From: Pleodorina starrii
Lineage: Eukaryota; Chlorophyta; Chlorophyceae; Chlamydomonadales; Volvocaceae
DNA: 64,000 bases
Assembly (NCBI GenBank): GCA_030267565.1
Contig: BRXU01000034.1
Coordinates: 389,501-453,500, forward strand
Direction: 5' to 3'
The notes under the pieces were generated by a model. The model saw only the letters and a program-made list of their open reading frames with translations, was not told where the DNA came from and made no database searches. Positions 1 to 12,708 of this stretch are shown piece after piece; positions within the stretch are counted from its first letter, which is position 1, and each line of letters starts with the position of its first letter. The position numbers and the translations under genes were made by a program.

Positions 1-650
1 GGACCGACGCCTGGGCCCATGACCGACCCCCGGGCCCAGGACCGACGCCTGGGCCCAGGATCGACCCATGGGGCCATGACCGACCCCTGGGCCCATGACC
101 GACCCCTGGGCCCATGACCGACCCCCGGGCCCAGGACCGACGCCTGGGCCCATGACCGACCCCTGGGCCCATGACCGACCCCTGGGCCCATGACCGACCC
201 CTGGGCCCATGGCCGACCCCGGGGCCCAAGACCGACCCCTGGGCCCATGACCGACGCCTGGGCCCATGACCGACCCCTGGGCCCATGACCGACCCCCGGG
301 CCCAGGACCGACGCTTGGGCCCAGGATCGACCCATGGGGCCATGACCGACCCCTGGGCCGGATGACCGAAGCCTGGGCCCATGACCGACCCCTGGACCCA
401 GGATCGACCCATGGGCCCATGACCGACCCCTGGGCCCACGACCGACCCCTGGGCCGGATGACCGACCCCTGGGCCCATGACCGACGCCTGGGCCCATGAC
501 CGACCCCTGGGCCCATGACCGACCCCTGGGCCCATGACCGACCCCTGGGCCCATGACCGACCCCTGGGCCCATGACCGACCCCTGGGCCCATGACCGACC
601 CCTGGGCCCATGACCGACCCCCGGGCCCAGGACCGACGCCTGGGCCCATG

Positions 651-850
651 ACCGGCTTTTGGGCGGTGGTGTGGGTGGAGTTTGAGAGGCCGCCGCCGCC
701 GGCGTCGCTGGGCCAGCAGCCGGCGGGGCTGGCGCCGCCGCCGCCGCCCTCTGCTGTGCATCCGGGGCCTTCCGGGGCGTGTGCGGCGGCGGCCAGCAGC
801 GGAGAGGGTGCGGGCTGCGGGGGACCGGCGCCGGGGCCGGTGGCCCGGAT
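651..850. repeat. 200-bp island in satellite, copy 1
   Basis: Non-satellite block starting ACCGGCTTTTGGGCGG and ending GGTGGCCCGGAT, embedded between 19-bp units. It has the diagnostic reading GCCAGCAGCGG shared with copies 2 and 3. No coding or mobile-element signature was recognised in it. Confidence 0.93.
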
Positions 851-2089
851 GACCGACCCCTGGGCCCATGACCGACCCCTGGGCCCATGACCGACCCCTG
901 GGCCCATGACCGACCCCTGGGCCCATGACCGACCCCTGGGCCGGATGACCGACCCCGGGGCCCAAGACCGACCCCTGGGCCCATGACCGACCCCTGGGCC
1001 CAAGACCGACCCCGGGGCCCATGACCGACCCCTGGGCCCATGACCGACCCCCGGGCCCAGGACCGACGCCTGGGCCCATGACCGACCCCTGGGCCCATGA
1101 CCGACCCCTGGGCTCATGACCGACCCCTGGGCCCATGACCGACCCCGGGGCCCAAGACCGACCCCTGGGCCCATGACCGACCCCTGGGCCCAAGACCGAC
1201 CCCTGGGCCCATGACCGACCCCTGGGCCCAGGACCGACCCCCGGGCCCAGGACCGACGCCTGGGCCCATGACCGACCCCTGGGCCCATGACCGACCCCTG
1301 GGCCCATGACCGACCCCTGGGCCCATGACCGACCCCTGGGCCCATGACCGACCCCCGGGCCCAGGATCGACCCATGGGGCCATGACCGACCCCTGGGCCG
1401 GATGACCGAAGCCTGGGCCCATGACCGACCCCCGGGCCCAGGACCGACGCCTGGGCCCAGGATCGACCCATGGGGCCATGACCGACCCCTGGGCCCATGA
1501 CCGACCCCTGGGCCCATGACCGACCCCCGGGCCCAGGACCGACGCCTGGGCCCAGGACCGACCCCTGGGCCCATGACCGACCCCTGGGCCCATGACCGAC
1601 CCCTGGGCCCATGACCGACCCCCGGGCCCAGGACCGACGCTTGGGCCAAGGATCGACCCATGGGGCCATGACCGACCCCGGGGCCCAAGACCGACCCCTG
1701 GGCCCATGACCGACCCCTGGGCCCAAGACCGACCCCGGGGCCCATGACCGACCCCTGGGCCCATGACCGACCCCCGGGCCCAGGACCGACGCCTGGGCCC
1801 ATGACCGACCCCTGGGCCCATGACCGACCCCTGGGCCCATGACCGACCCCTGGGCCCATGACCGACCCCGGGGCCCAAGACCGACCCCTGGGCCCATGAC
1901 CGACCCCTGGGCCCAAGACCGACCCCTGGGCCCATGACCGACCCCTGGGCCCAGGACCGACCCCCGGGCCCAGGACCGACGCCTGGGCCCATGACCGACC
2001 CCTGGGCCCATGACCGACCCCTGGGCCCATGACCGACCCCTGGGCCCATGACCGACCCCTGGGCCCATGACCGACCCCTGGGCCCATGA

Positions 2090-2455
2090 CCGACCCTGGG
2101 CCCATGACCGACCTCTGGGCCCATGACCGACCCTGGGCCCATGACCGACCTCTGGGCCCATGACCGACCCTGGGCCCATGCCCGCACCCTGGGCCCATGA
2201 CCGACCCCTGGGCCCATGACCGACCCCTGGGCCCATGACCGACCCCTGGGCCCATGACCGACCCCTGGGCCCATGACCGACCCCTGGGCCCATGACCGAC
2301 CTCTGGGCCCATGCCGACTCTGGGCCCATGAGACCCGCCGACCGCCTGGGCCCATGACCGACCCCTGGGCCCATGCCGACCCCTGGGCATCCGACCTCTG
2401 GGCCATGACCGACCCTGGGCCCATGACCGACCTCTGGGCCCCTGACCGACCCCTG
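2090..2455. repeat. degenerate patch of the left satellite
   Basis: Units here are shortened and irregular, for example GACCGACCTCTGGGCCCAT, CCATGCCGACTC and GAGACCCGCCGACC, unlike the near-uniform units on both sides. The patch occurs only once and is absent from the duplicated blocks. It may be a decayed core or low-quality sequence. Confidence 0.6.
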
Positions 2456-5400
2456 GGCCCATGACCGACCCCTGGGCCCATGACCGACCCCTGGGCCCAT
2501 GACCGACCCCTGGGCCCATGACCGACCCCTGGGCCCATGACCGACCCCTGGGCCGGATGACCGACCCCGGGGCCCAAGACCGACCCCTGGGCCCATGACC
2601 GACCCCTGGGCCCAAGACCGACCCCGGGGCCCATGACCGACCCCTGGGCCCATGACCGACCCCCGGGCCCAGGACCGACGCCTGGGCCCATGACCGACCC
2701 CTGGGCCCATGACCGACCCCTGGGCTCATGACCGACCCCTGGGCCCATGACCGACCCCGGGGCCCAAGACCGACCCCTGGGCCCATGACCGACCCCTGGG
2801 CCCAAGACCGACCCCTGGGCCCATGACCGACCCCTGGGCCCAGGACCGACCCCCGGGCCCAGGACCGACGCCTGGGCCCATGACCGACCCCTGGGCCCAT
2901 GACCGACCCCTGGGCCCATGACCGACCCCTGGGCCCATGACCGACCCCTGGGCCCATGACCGACCCCCGGGCCCAGGATCGACCCATGGGGCCATGACCG
3001 ACCCCTGGGCCGGATGACCGAAGCCTGGGCCCATGACCGACCCCCGGGCCCAGGACCGACGCCTGGGCCCAGGATCGACCCATGGGGCCATGACCGACCC
3101 CTGGGCCCATGACCGACCCCTGGGCCCATGACCGACCCCCGGGCCCAGGACCGACGCCTGGGCCCAGGACCGACCCCTGGGCCCATGACCGACCCCTGGG
3201 CCCATGACCGACCCCTGGGCCCATGACCGACCCCCGGGCCCAGGACCGACGCTTGGGCCAAGGATCGACCCATGGGGCCATGACCGACCCCTGGGCCGGA
3301 TGACCGAAGCCTGGGCCCATGACCGACCCCTGGACCCAGGATCGACCCATGGGCCCATGACCGACCCCTGGGCCCACGACCGACCCCTGGGCCGGATGAC
3401 CGACCCCTGGGCCCATGACCGACGCCTGGGCCCATGACCGACCCCTGCGCCCATGACCGACCCCTGGGCCCATGACCGACCCCTGGGCCCATGGCCGACC
3501 CCGGGGCCCAAGACCGACCCCTGGGCCCATGACCGACGCCTGGGCCCATGACCGACCCCCGGGCCCAGGACCGACGCCTGGGCCCATGACCGACCCCTGG
3601 GCCCATGACCGACCCCTGGGCCCATGACCGACCCCTGGGCCCATGACCGACCCCCGGGCCCAGGACCGACGCCTGGGCCCAGGATCGACCCATGGGGCCA
3701 TGACCGACCCCTGGGCCCATGACCGACCCCTGGGCCCATGACCGACCCCCGGGCCCAGGACCGACGCCTGGGCCCATGACCGACCCCTGGGCCCATGACC
3801 GACCCCTGGGCCCATGACCGACCCCTGGGCCCATGACCGACCCCTGGGCCCATGACCGACCCCCGGGCCCAGGACCGACGCCTGGGCCCAGGATCGACCC
3901 ATGGGGCCATGACCGACCCCTGGGCCCATGACCGACCCCTGGGCCCATGACCGACCCCCGGGCCCAGGACCGACGCCTGGGCCCAGGATCGACCCATGGG
4001 GCCATGACCGACCCCTGGGCCCATGACCGACCCCTGGGCCCATGACCGACCCCTGGGCCCATGACCGACCCCTGGGCCGGATGACCGACCCCGGGGCCCA
4101 AGACCGACCCCTGGGCCCATGACCGACCCCTGGGCCCAAGACCGACCCCTGGGCCCATGACCGACCCCTGGGCCCATGACCGACCCCCGGGCCCAGGACC
4201 GACGCCTGGGCCCATGACCGACCCCTGGGCCCATGACCGACCCCTGGGCTCATGACCGACCCCTGGGCCCATGACCGACCCCGGGGCCCAAGACCGACCC
4301 CTGGGCCCATGACCGACCCCTGGGCCCAAGACCGACCCCTGGGCCCATGACCGACCCCTGGGCCCAGGACCGACCCCCGGGCCCAGGACCGACGCCTGGG
4401 CCCATGACCGACCCCTGGGCCCATGACCGACCCCTGGGCCCATGACCGACCCCTGGGCCCATGACCGACCCCTGGGCCCATGACCGACCCCCGGGCCCAG
4501 GATCGACCCATGGGGCCATGACCGACCCCTGGGCCGGATGACCGAAGCCTGGGCCCATGACCGACCCCCGGGCCCAGGACCGACGCCTGGGCCCAGGATC
4601 GACCCATGGGGCCATGACCGACCCCTGGGCCCATGACCGACCCCTGGGCCCATGACCGACCCCCGGGCCCAGGACCGACGCCTGGGCCCATGACCGACCC
4701 CCGGGCCCAGGACCGACGCCTGGGCCCAGGATCGACCCATGGGGCCATGACCGACCCCTGGGCCCATGACCGACCCCTGGGCCCATGACCGACCCCCGGG
4801 CCCAGGACCGACGCCTGGGCCCATGACCGACCCCTGGGCCCATGACCGACCCCTGGGCCCATGACCGACCCCTGGGCCCATGGCCGACCCCGGGGCCCAA
4901 GACCGACCCCTGGGCCCATGACCGACGCCTGGGCCCATGACCGACCCCCGGGCCCAGGACCGACGCCTGGGCCCATGACCGACCCCTGGGCCCATGACCG
5001 ACCCCTGGGCCCATGACCGACCCCTGGGCCCATGACCGACCCCCGGGCCCAGGACCGACGCCTGGGCCCAGGATCGACCCATGGGGCCATGACCGACCCC
5101 TGGGCCCATGACCGACCCCTGGGCCCATGACCGACCCCCGGGCCCAGGACCGACGCCTGGGCCCATGACCGACCCCTGGGCCCATGACCGACCCCTGGGC
5201 CCATGACCGACCCCTGGGCCCATGACCGACCCCCGGGCCCAGGACCGACGCTTGGGCCCAGGATCGACCCATGGGGCCATGACCGACCCCTGGGCCGGAT
5301 GACCGAAGCCTGGGCCCATGACCGACCCCTGGACCCATGATCGACCCATGGGCCCATGACCGACCCCTGGGCCCACGACCGACCCCTGGGCCGGATGACC

Positions 5401-5587
5401 GACCCCTGGGCCCATGACCGACGCCTGGGCCCATGACCGACCCCTGGGCCCATGACCGACCCCTGGGCCCATGACCGACCCCTGGGCCCATGACCGACCC
5501 CTGGGCCCATGACCGACCCCTGGGCCCATGACCGACCCCTGGGCCCATGACCGACCCCCGGGCCCAGGACCGACGCCTGGGCCCATG

Positions 5588-5787
5588 ACCGGCTTTTGGG
5601 CGGTGGTGTGGGTGGAGTTTGAGAGGCCGCCGCCGCCGGCGTCGCTGGGCCAGCAGCCGGCGGGGCTGGCGCCGCCGCCGCCGCCCTCTGCTGTGCATCC
5701 GGGGCCTTCCGGGGCGTGTGCGGCGGCGGCCAGCAGCGGAGAGGGTGCGGGCTGCGGGGGACCGGCGCCGGGGCCGGTGGCCCGGAT
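5588..5787. repeat. 200-bp island in satellite, copy 2
   Basis: Same block as at 651-850, exactly 4,937 bp downstream, again with the GCCAGCAGCGG reading. Confidence 0.93.
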
Positions 5788-8700
5788 GACCGACCCCTGG
5801 GCCCATGACCGACCCCTGGGCCCATGACCGACCCCTGGGCCCATGACCGACCCCTGGGCCCATGACCGACCCCTGGGCCGGATGACCGACCCCGGGGCCC
5901 AAGACCGACCCCTGGGCCCATGACCGACCCCTGGGCCCAAGACCGACCCCGGGGCCCATGACCGACCCCTGGGCCCATGACCGACCCCCGGGCCCAGGAC
6001 CGACGCCTGGGCCCATGACCGACCCCTGGGCCCATGACCGACCCCTGGGCTCATGACCGACCCCTGGGCCCATGACCGACCCCGGGGCCCAAGACCGACC
6101 CCTGGGCCCATGACCGACCCCTGGGCCCAAGACCGACCCCTGGGCCCATGACCGACCCCTGGGCCCAGGACCGACCCCCGGGCCCAGGACCGACGCCTGG
6201 GCCCATGACCGACCCCTGGGCCCATGACCGACCCCTGGGCCCATGACCGACCCCTGGGCCCATGACCGACCCCTGGGCCCATGACCGACCCCCGGGCCCA
6301 GGATCGACCCATGGGGCCATGACCGACCCCTGGGCCGGATGACCGAAGCCTGGGCCCATGACCGACCCCCGGGCCCAGGACCGACGCCTGGGCCCAGGAT
6401 CGACCCATGGGGCCATGACCGACCCCTGGGCCCATGACCGACCCCTGGGCCCATGACCGACCCCCGGGCCCAGGACCGACGCCTGGGCCCAGGACCGACC
6501 CCTGGGCCCATGACCGACCCCTGGGCCCATGACCGACCCCTGGGCCCATGACCGACCCCCGGGCCCAGGACCGACGCTTGGGCCAAGGATCGACCCATGG
6601 GGCCATGACCGACCCCTGGGCCGGATGACCGAAGCCTGGGCCCATGACCGACCCCTGGACCCAGGATCGACCCATGGGCCCATGACCGACCCCTGGGCCC
6701 ACGACCGACCCCTGGGCCGGATGACCGACCCCTGGGCCCATGACCGACGCCTGGGCCCATGACCGACCCCTGCGCCCATGACCGACCCCTGGGCCCATGA
6801 CCGACCCCTGGGCCCATGGCCGACCCCGGGGCCCAAGACCGACCCCTGGGCCCATGACCGACGCCTGGGCCCATGACCGACCCCCGGGCCCAGGACCGAC
6901 GCCTGGGCCCATGACCGACCCCTGGGCCCATGACCGACCCCTGGGCCCAGGACCGACCCCTGGGCCCATGACCGACCCCCGGGCCCAGGACCGACGCCTG
7001 GGCCCAGGATCGACCCATGGGGCCATGACCGACCCCTGGGCCCATGACCGACCCCTGGGCCCATGACCGACCCCCGGGCCCAGGACCGACGCCTGGGCCC
7101 ATGACCGACCCCTGGGCCCATGACCGACCCCTGGGCCCATGACCGACCCCTGGGCCCATGACCGACCCCTGGGCCCATGACCGACCCCCGGGCCCAGGAC
7201 CGACGCCTGGGCCCAGGATCGACCCATGGGGCCATGACCGACCCCTGGGCCCATGACCGACCCCTGGGCCCATGACCGACCCCCGGGCCCAGGACCGACG
7301 CCTGGGCCCAGGATCGACCCATGGGGCCATGACCGACCCCTGGGCCCATGACCGACCCCTGGGCCCATGACCGACCCCTGGGCCCATGACCGACCCCTGG
7401 GCCGGATGACCGACCCCGGGGCCCAAGACCGACCCCTGGGCCCATGACCGACCCCTGGGCCCAAGACCGACCCCGGGGCCCATGACCGACCCCTGGGCCC
7501 ATGACCGACCCCCGGGCCCAGGACCGACGCCTGGGCCCATGACCGACCCCTGGGCCCATGACCGACCCCTGGGCTCATGACCGACCCCTGGGCCCATGAC
7601 CGACCCCGGGGCCCAAGACCGACCCCTGGGCCCATGACCGACCCCTGGGCCCAAGACCGACCCCTGGGCCCATGACCGACCCCTGGGCCCAGGACCGACC
7701 CCCGGGCCCAGGACCGACCCCTGGGCCCATGACCGACCCCTGGGCCCATGACCGACCCCTGGGCCCATGACCGACCCCTGGGCCCATGACCGACCCCTGG
7801 GCCCATGACCGACCCCCGGGCCCAGGATCGACCCATGGGGCCATGACCGACCCCTGGGCCGGATGACCGAAGCCTGGGCCCATGACCGACCCCCGGGCCC
7901 AGGACCGACGCCTGGGCCCAGGATCGACCCATGGGGCCATGACCGACCCCTGGGCCCATGACCGACCCCTGGGCCCATGACCGACCCCCGGGCCCAGGAC
8001 CGACGCCTGGGCCCATGACCGACCCCCGGGCCCAGGACCGACGCCTGGGCCCAGGATCGACCCATGGGGCCATGACCGACCCCTGGGCCCATGACCGACC
8101 CCTGGGCCCATGACCGACCCCCGGGCCCAGGACCGACGCCTGGGCCCATGACCGACCCCTGGGCCCATGACCGACCCCTGGGCCCATGACCGACCCCTGG
8201 GCCCATGGCCGACCCCGGGGCCCAAGACCGACCCCTGGGCCCATGACCGACGCCTGGGCCCATGACCGACCCCCGGGCCCAGGACCGACGCCTGGGCCCA
8301 TGACCGACCCCTGGGCCCATGACCGACCCCTGGGCCCATGACCGACCCCTGGGCCCATGACCGACCCCCGGGCCCAGGACCGACGCCTGGGCCCAGGATC
8401 GACCCATGGGGCCATGACCGACCCCTGGGCCCATGACCGACCCCTGGGCCCATGACCGACCCCCGGGCCCAGGACCGACGCCTGGGCCCATGACCGACCC
8501 CTGGGCCCATGACCGACCCCTGGGCCCATGACCGACCCCTGGGCCCATGACCGACCCCCGGGCCCAGGACCGACGCTTGGGCCCAGGATCGACCCATGGG
8601 GCCATGACCGACCCCTGGGCCGGATGACCGAAGCCTGGGCCCATGACCGACCCCTGGACCCAGGATCGACCCATGGGCCCATGACCGACCCCTGGGCCCA

Positions 8701-8912
8701 CGACCGACCCCTGGGCCGGATGACCGACCCCTGGGCCCATGACCGACGCCTGGGCCCATGACCGACCCCTGGGCCCATGACCGACCCCTGGGCCCATGAC
8801 CGGCCCCTGGGCCCATGACCGACCCCTGGGCCCATGACCGACCCCTGGGCCCATGACCGACCCCTGGGCCCATGACCGACCCCCGGGCCCAGGACCGACG
8901 CCTGGGCCCATG

Positions 8913-9112
8913 ACCGGCTTTTGGGCGGTGGTGTGGGTGGAGTTTGAGAGGCCGCCGCCGCCGGCGTCGCTGGGCCAGCAGCCGGCGGGGCTGGCGCCGC
9001 CGCCGCCGCCCTCTGCTGTGCATCCGGGGCCTTCCGGGGCGTGTGCGGCGGCGGCCAGCAGCGGAGAGGGTGCGGGCTGCGGGGGACCGGCGCCGGGGCC
9101 GGTGGCCCGGAT
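8913..9112. repeat. 200-bp island in satellite, copy 3
   Basis: Third copy, exactly 3,325 bp after copy 2, which matches the spacing of the large duplication in this array. It has the GCCAGCAGCGG reading. Confidence 0.93.
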
Positions 9113-10123
9113 GACCGACCCCTGGGCCCATGACCGACCCCTGGGCCCATGACCGACCCCTGGGCCAATTACCGACCCCTGGGCCCATGACCGACCCCTG
9201 GGCCGGATGACCGACCCCGGGGCCCAAGACCGACCCCTGGGCCCATGACCGACCCCTGGGCCCAAGACCGACCCCGGGGCCCATGACCGACCCCTGGGCC
9301 CATGACCGACCCCCGGGCCCAGGACCGACGCCTGGGCCCATGACCGACCCCTGGGCCCATGACCGACCCCTGGGCCCATGACCGACCCCTGGGCCCATGA
9401 CCGACCTCGGGGCCCAAGACCGACCCCTGGGCCCATGACCGACCCCTGGGCCCAAGACCGACCCCTGGGCCCATGACCGACCCCTGGGCCCATGACCGAC
9501 CCCTGGGCCCAGGACCGACGCCTGGGCCCATAACCGACCCCTGGGCCCATGACCGACCCCTGGGCCCATGACCGACCCCTGGGCCCATGACCGACCCCTG
9601 GGCCCATGACCGACCCCCGGGCCCAGGATCGACCCATGGGGCCATGACCGACCCCTGGGCCGGATGACCGAAGCCTGGGCCCATGACCGACCCCCGGGCC
9701 CAGGACCGACGCCTGGGCCCAGGATCGACCCATGGGGCCATGACCGACCCCTGGGCCCATGACCGACCCCTGGGCCCATGACCGACCCCCGGGCCCAGGA
9801 CCGACGCCTGGACCCATGACCGACCCCTGGGCCCATGGCCGACCCCTGGGCCCATGACCGACCCCTGGGCCCATGACCGACCCCTGGACCCAGGATCGAC
9901 CCATGGGCCCATGACCGACCCCAGGGCCCACGACCGAGCCCTGGGCCGGATGACCGACCCCTGGGCCCATGACCGACGCCTGGGCCCATGACCGACCCCT
10001 GGGCCCATGACCGACCCCTGGGCCCATGACCGACCCCTGGGCCCATGACCGACCCCTGGGCCCATGACCGACCCCTGGGCCCATGACCGACCTCCGGGCC
10101 CAGGACCGACGCCTGGGCCCATG

Positions 10124-10322
10124 ACCGGCTTTTGGGCGGTGGTGTGGGTGGAGTTTGAGAGGCCGCCGCCGCCGGCGTCGCTGGGCCAGCAGCCGGCGGG
10201 GCTGGCGCCGCCGCCGCCGCCCTCTGCTGTGCATCCGGGGCCTTCCGGGGCGTGTGCGGCGGCGGCCGGCAGCGGAGAGGGTGCGGGCTGGGGGGACCGG
10301 CGCCGGGGCCGGTGGCCCGGAT
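10124..10322. repeat. 200-bp island in satellite, copy 4 (1-bp deletion)
   Basis: Fourth copy, 199 bp. It carries the alternative reading GCCGGCAGCGG and lacks one base in the GGGCTGCGGGGG stretch. This places it in a second subfamily with copies 5 and 6. Confidence 0.92.
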
Positions 10323-11467
10323 GACCGACCCCTGGGCCCATGACCGACCCCTGGGCCCATGACCGACCCCTGGGCCCATGACCGACCCCTGGGCCGGATG
10401 ACCGACCCCTGGGCCCATGATTGACCCCTGGGCCCATGACCGACCCCTGGGCCCATGACCGACCCCGAGGCCCAAGACCGACCCCTGGGCCCATGACCGA
10501 CCCCGGGGCCCATGACCGACCCCTGGGCCCATGACCGACCCCTGGGCCCATGACCGACCCCGGGGCCCAAGACCGACCCCTGGGCCCATGACCGACCCCT
10601 GGGCCCAAGACCGACCCCTGGGCCCATGACCGGCCCCTGGGCCCATGACCGACCCCCGGGCCCAGGACCGACCCCTGGGCCCATGACCGACCCCTGGGCC
10701 CATGACCGACCCCTGGGCCCATGACCGACCCCTGGGCCCATGACCGACCCCTGGGCCCATGACCGACCCCCGGGCCCAGGACCGACGCCTGGGCCCAGGA
10801 TCGACCCATGGGGCCATGACCGACCCCTGGGCCCATGACCGACCCCTGGGCCCATGACCGACCCCCGGGCCCAGGACCGACGCCTGGGCCCATGACCGAC
10901 CCCTGGGCCCATGACCGACCCCTGGGCCCATGACCGACCCCTGGGCCCATGACCGACCCCCGGGCCCAGGACCGACGCTTGGGCCCAGGGTCGACCCATG
11001 GGGCCATGACCGACCCCTGGGCCGGATGACCGAAGCCTGGGCCCATGACCGACCCCCGGGCCCAGGACCGACCCATGGGCCCATGACCGACCCCTGGGCC
11101 CATGGCCGACCCCTGGGCCCATGACCGACCCCTGGGCCCATGACCGACCCCTGGACCCAGGATCGACCCATGGGCCCATGACCGACCCCTGGGCCCACGA
11201 CCGACCCCTGGGCCGGATGACCGACCCCTGGGCCCATGACCGACGCCTGGGCCCATGACCGACCCCTGGGCCCATGACCGACCCCTGGGCCCATGACCGA
11301 CCCCTGGGCCCATGACCGACCCCTGGGCCCATGACCGACCCCTGGGCCGGATGACCGACCCCTGGGCCCATGATTGGCCCCTGGGCCCATGACCGACCCC
11401 TGGGCCCATGACCGACCCCTGGGCCCATGACCGACCCCCGGGCCCAGGACCGACGCCTGGGCCCATG

Positions 11468-11667
11468 ACCGGCTTTTGGGCGGTGGTGTGGGTGGAGTTT
11501 GAGAGGCCGCCGCCGCCGGCGTCGCTGGGCCAGCAGCCGGCGGGGCTGGCGCCGCCGCCGCCGCCCTCTGCTGTGCATCCGGGGCCTTCCGGGGCGTGTG
11601 CGGCGGCGGCCGGCAGCGGAGAGGGTGCGGGCTGCGGGGGACCGGCGCCGGGGCCGGTGGCCCGGAT
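11468..11667. repeat. 200-bp island in satellite, copy 5
   Basis: Fifth copy, with the GCCGGCAGCGG reading of the second subfamily. Confidence 0.92.
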
Positions 11668-12508
11668 GACCGACCCCTGGGCCCATGACCGACCCCTGGG
11701 CCCATGACCGACCCCTGGGCCCATGACCGACCCCTGGGCCCATGACCGACCCCTGGGCCGGATGACCGACCCCTGGGCCCATGATCGACCCCTGGGCCCA
11801 TGACCGACCCCTGGGCCCATGACCGACCCCGGGGCCCAAGACCGAACCCCCGGGCCCATGACCGACCCCGGGGCCCATGACCGACCCCTGGGCCCATGAC
11901 CGACCCCTGGGCCCATGACCGACCCCTGGGCCCATGACCGACCCCTGGGCCCATGACCGACCCCGGGGCCCAAGACCGACCCCTGGGCCCATGACCGACC
12001 CCTGGGCCCAAGACCGACCCCCGGGCCCATGACCGACCCCTGGGCCCATGACCGACCCCCGGGCCCAGGACCGACGCCTGGGCCCAGGACCGACCCCTGG
12101 GCCCATGACCGACCCCTGGGCCCATGACCGACCCCTGGGCCCATGACCGACCCCTGGGCCCATGACCGACCCCCGGGCCCAGGACCGACGCTTGGGCCCA
12201 GGATCGACCCATGGGGCCATGACCGACCCCTGGGCCGGATGACCGAAGCCTGGGCCCATGACCGACCCCTGGACCCAGGATCGACCCATGGGCCCATGAC
12301 CGACCCCTGGGCCCACGACCGACCCCTGGGCCGGATGACCGACCCCTGGGCCCATGACCGACGCCTGGGCCCATGACCGACCCCTGGGCCCATGACCGAC
12401 CCCTGGGCCCATGACCGACCCCTGGGCCCATGACCGACCCCTGGGCCCATGACCGACCCCTGGGCCCATGACCGACCTCCGGGCCCAGGACCGACGCCTG
12501 GGCCCAGG

Positions 12509-12708
12509 ACCGGCTTTTGGGCGGTGGTGTGGGTGGAGTTTGAGAGGCCGCCGCCGCCGGCGTCGCTGGGCCAGCAGCCGGCGGGGCTGGCGCCGCCGCC
12601 GCCGCCCTCTGCTGTGCATCCGGGGCCTTCCGGGGCGTGTGCGGCGGCGGCCGGCAGCGGAGAGGGTGCGGGCTGCGGGGGACCGGCGCCGGGGCCGGTG
12701 GCCCGGAT
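12509..12708. repeat. 200-bp island in satellite, copy 6
   Basis: Sixth copy, GCCGGCAGCGG subfamily. Its left junction differs by one unit variant: it is preceded by CCCAGG rather than CCCATG. Confidence 0.92.

Larger units (their letters stand above)
2551..9155. repeat. 3,325-bp segmental duplication inside the left satellite
   Basis: Markers repeat at an offset of exactly 3,325 bp: the GGCCGGATGA junction at 2551 and 5876, the rare GGCTCATGAC variant at 2723/6048 and 4247/7572, and island copies 2 and 3 (5588/8913). The first copy therefore spans about 2551-5830 and the second about 5876-9155, adjacent and in the same orientation. A shorter internal repeat of about 1,524 bp (2551 to 4075; 2723 to 4247) is nested within it. 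Confidence 0.85.
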
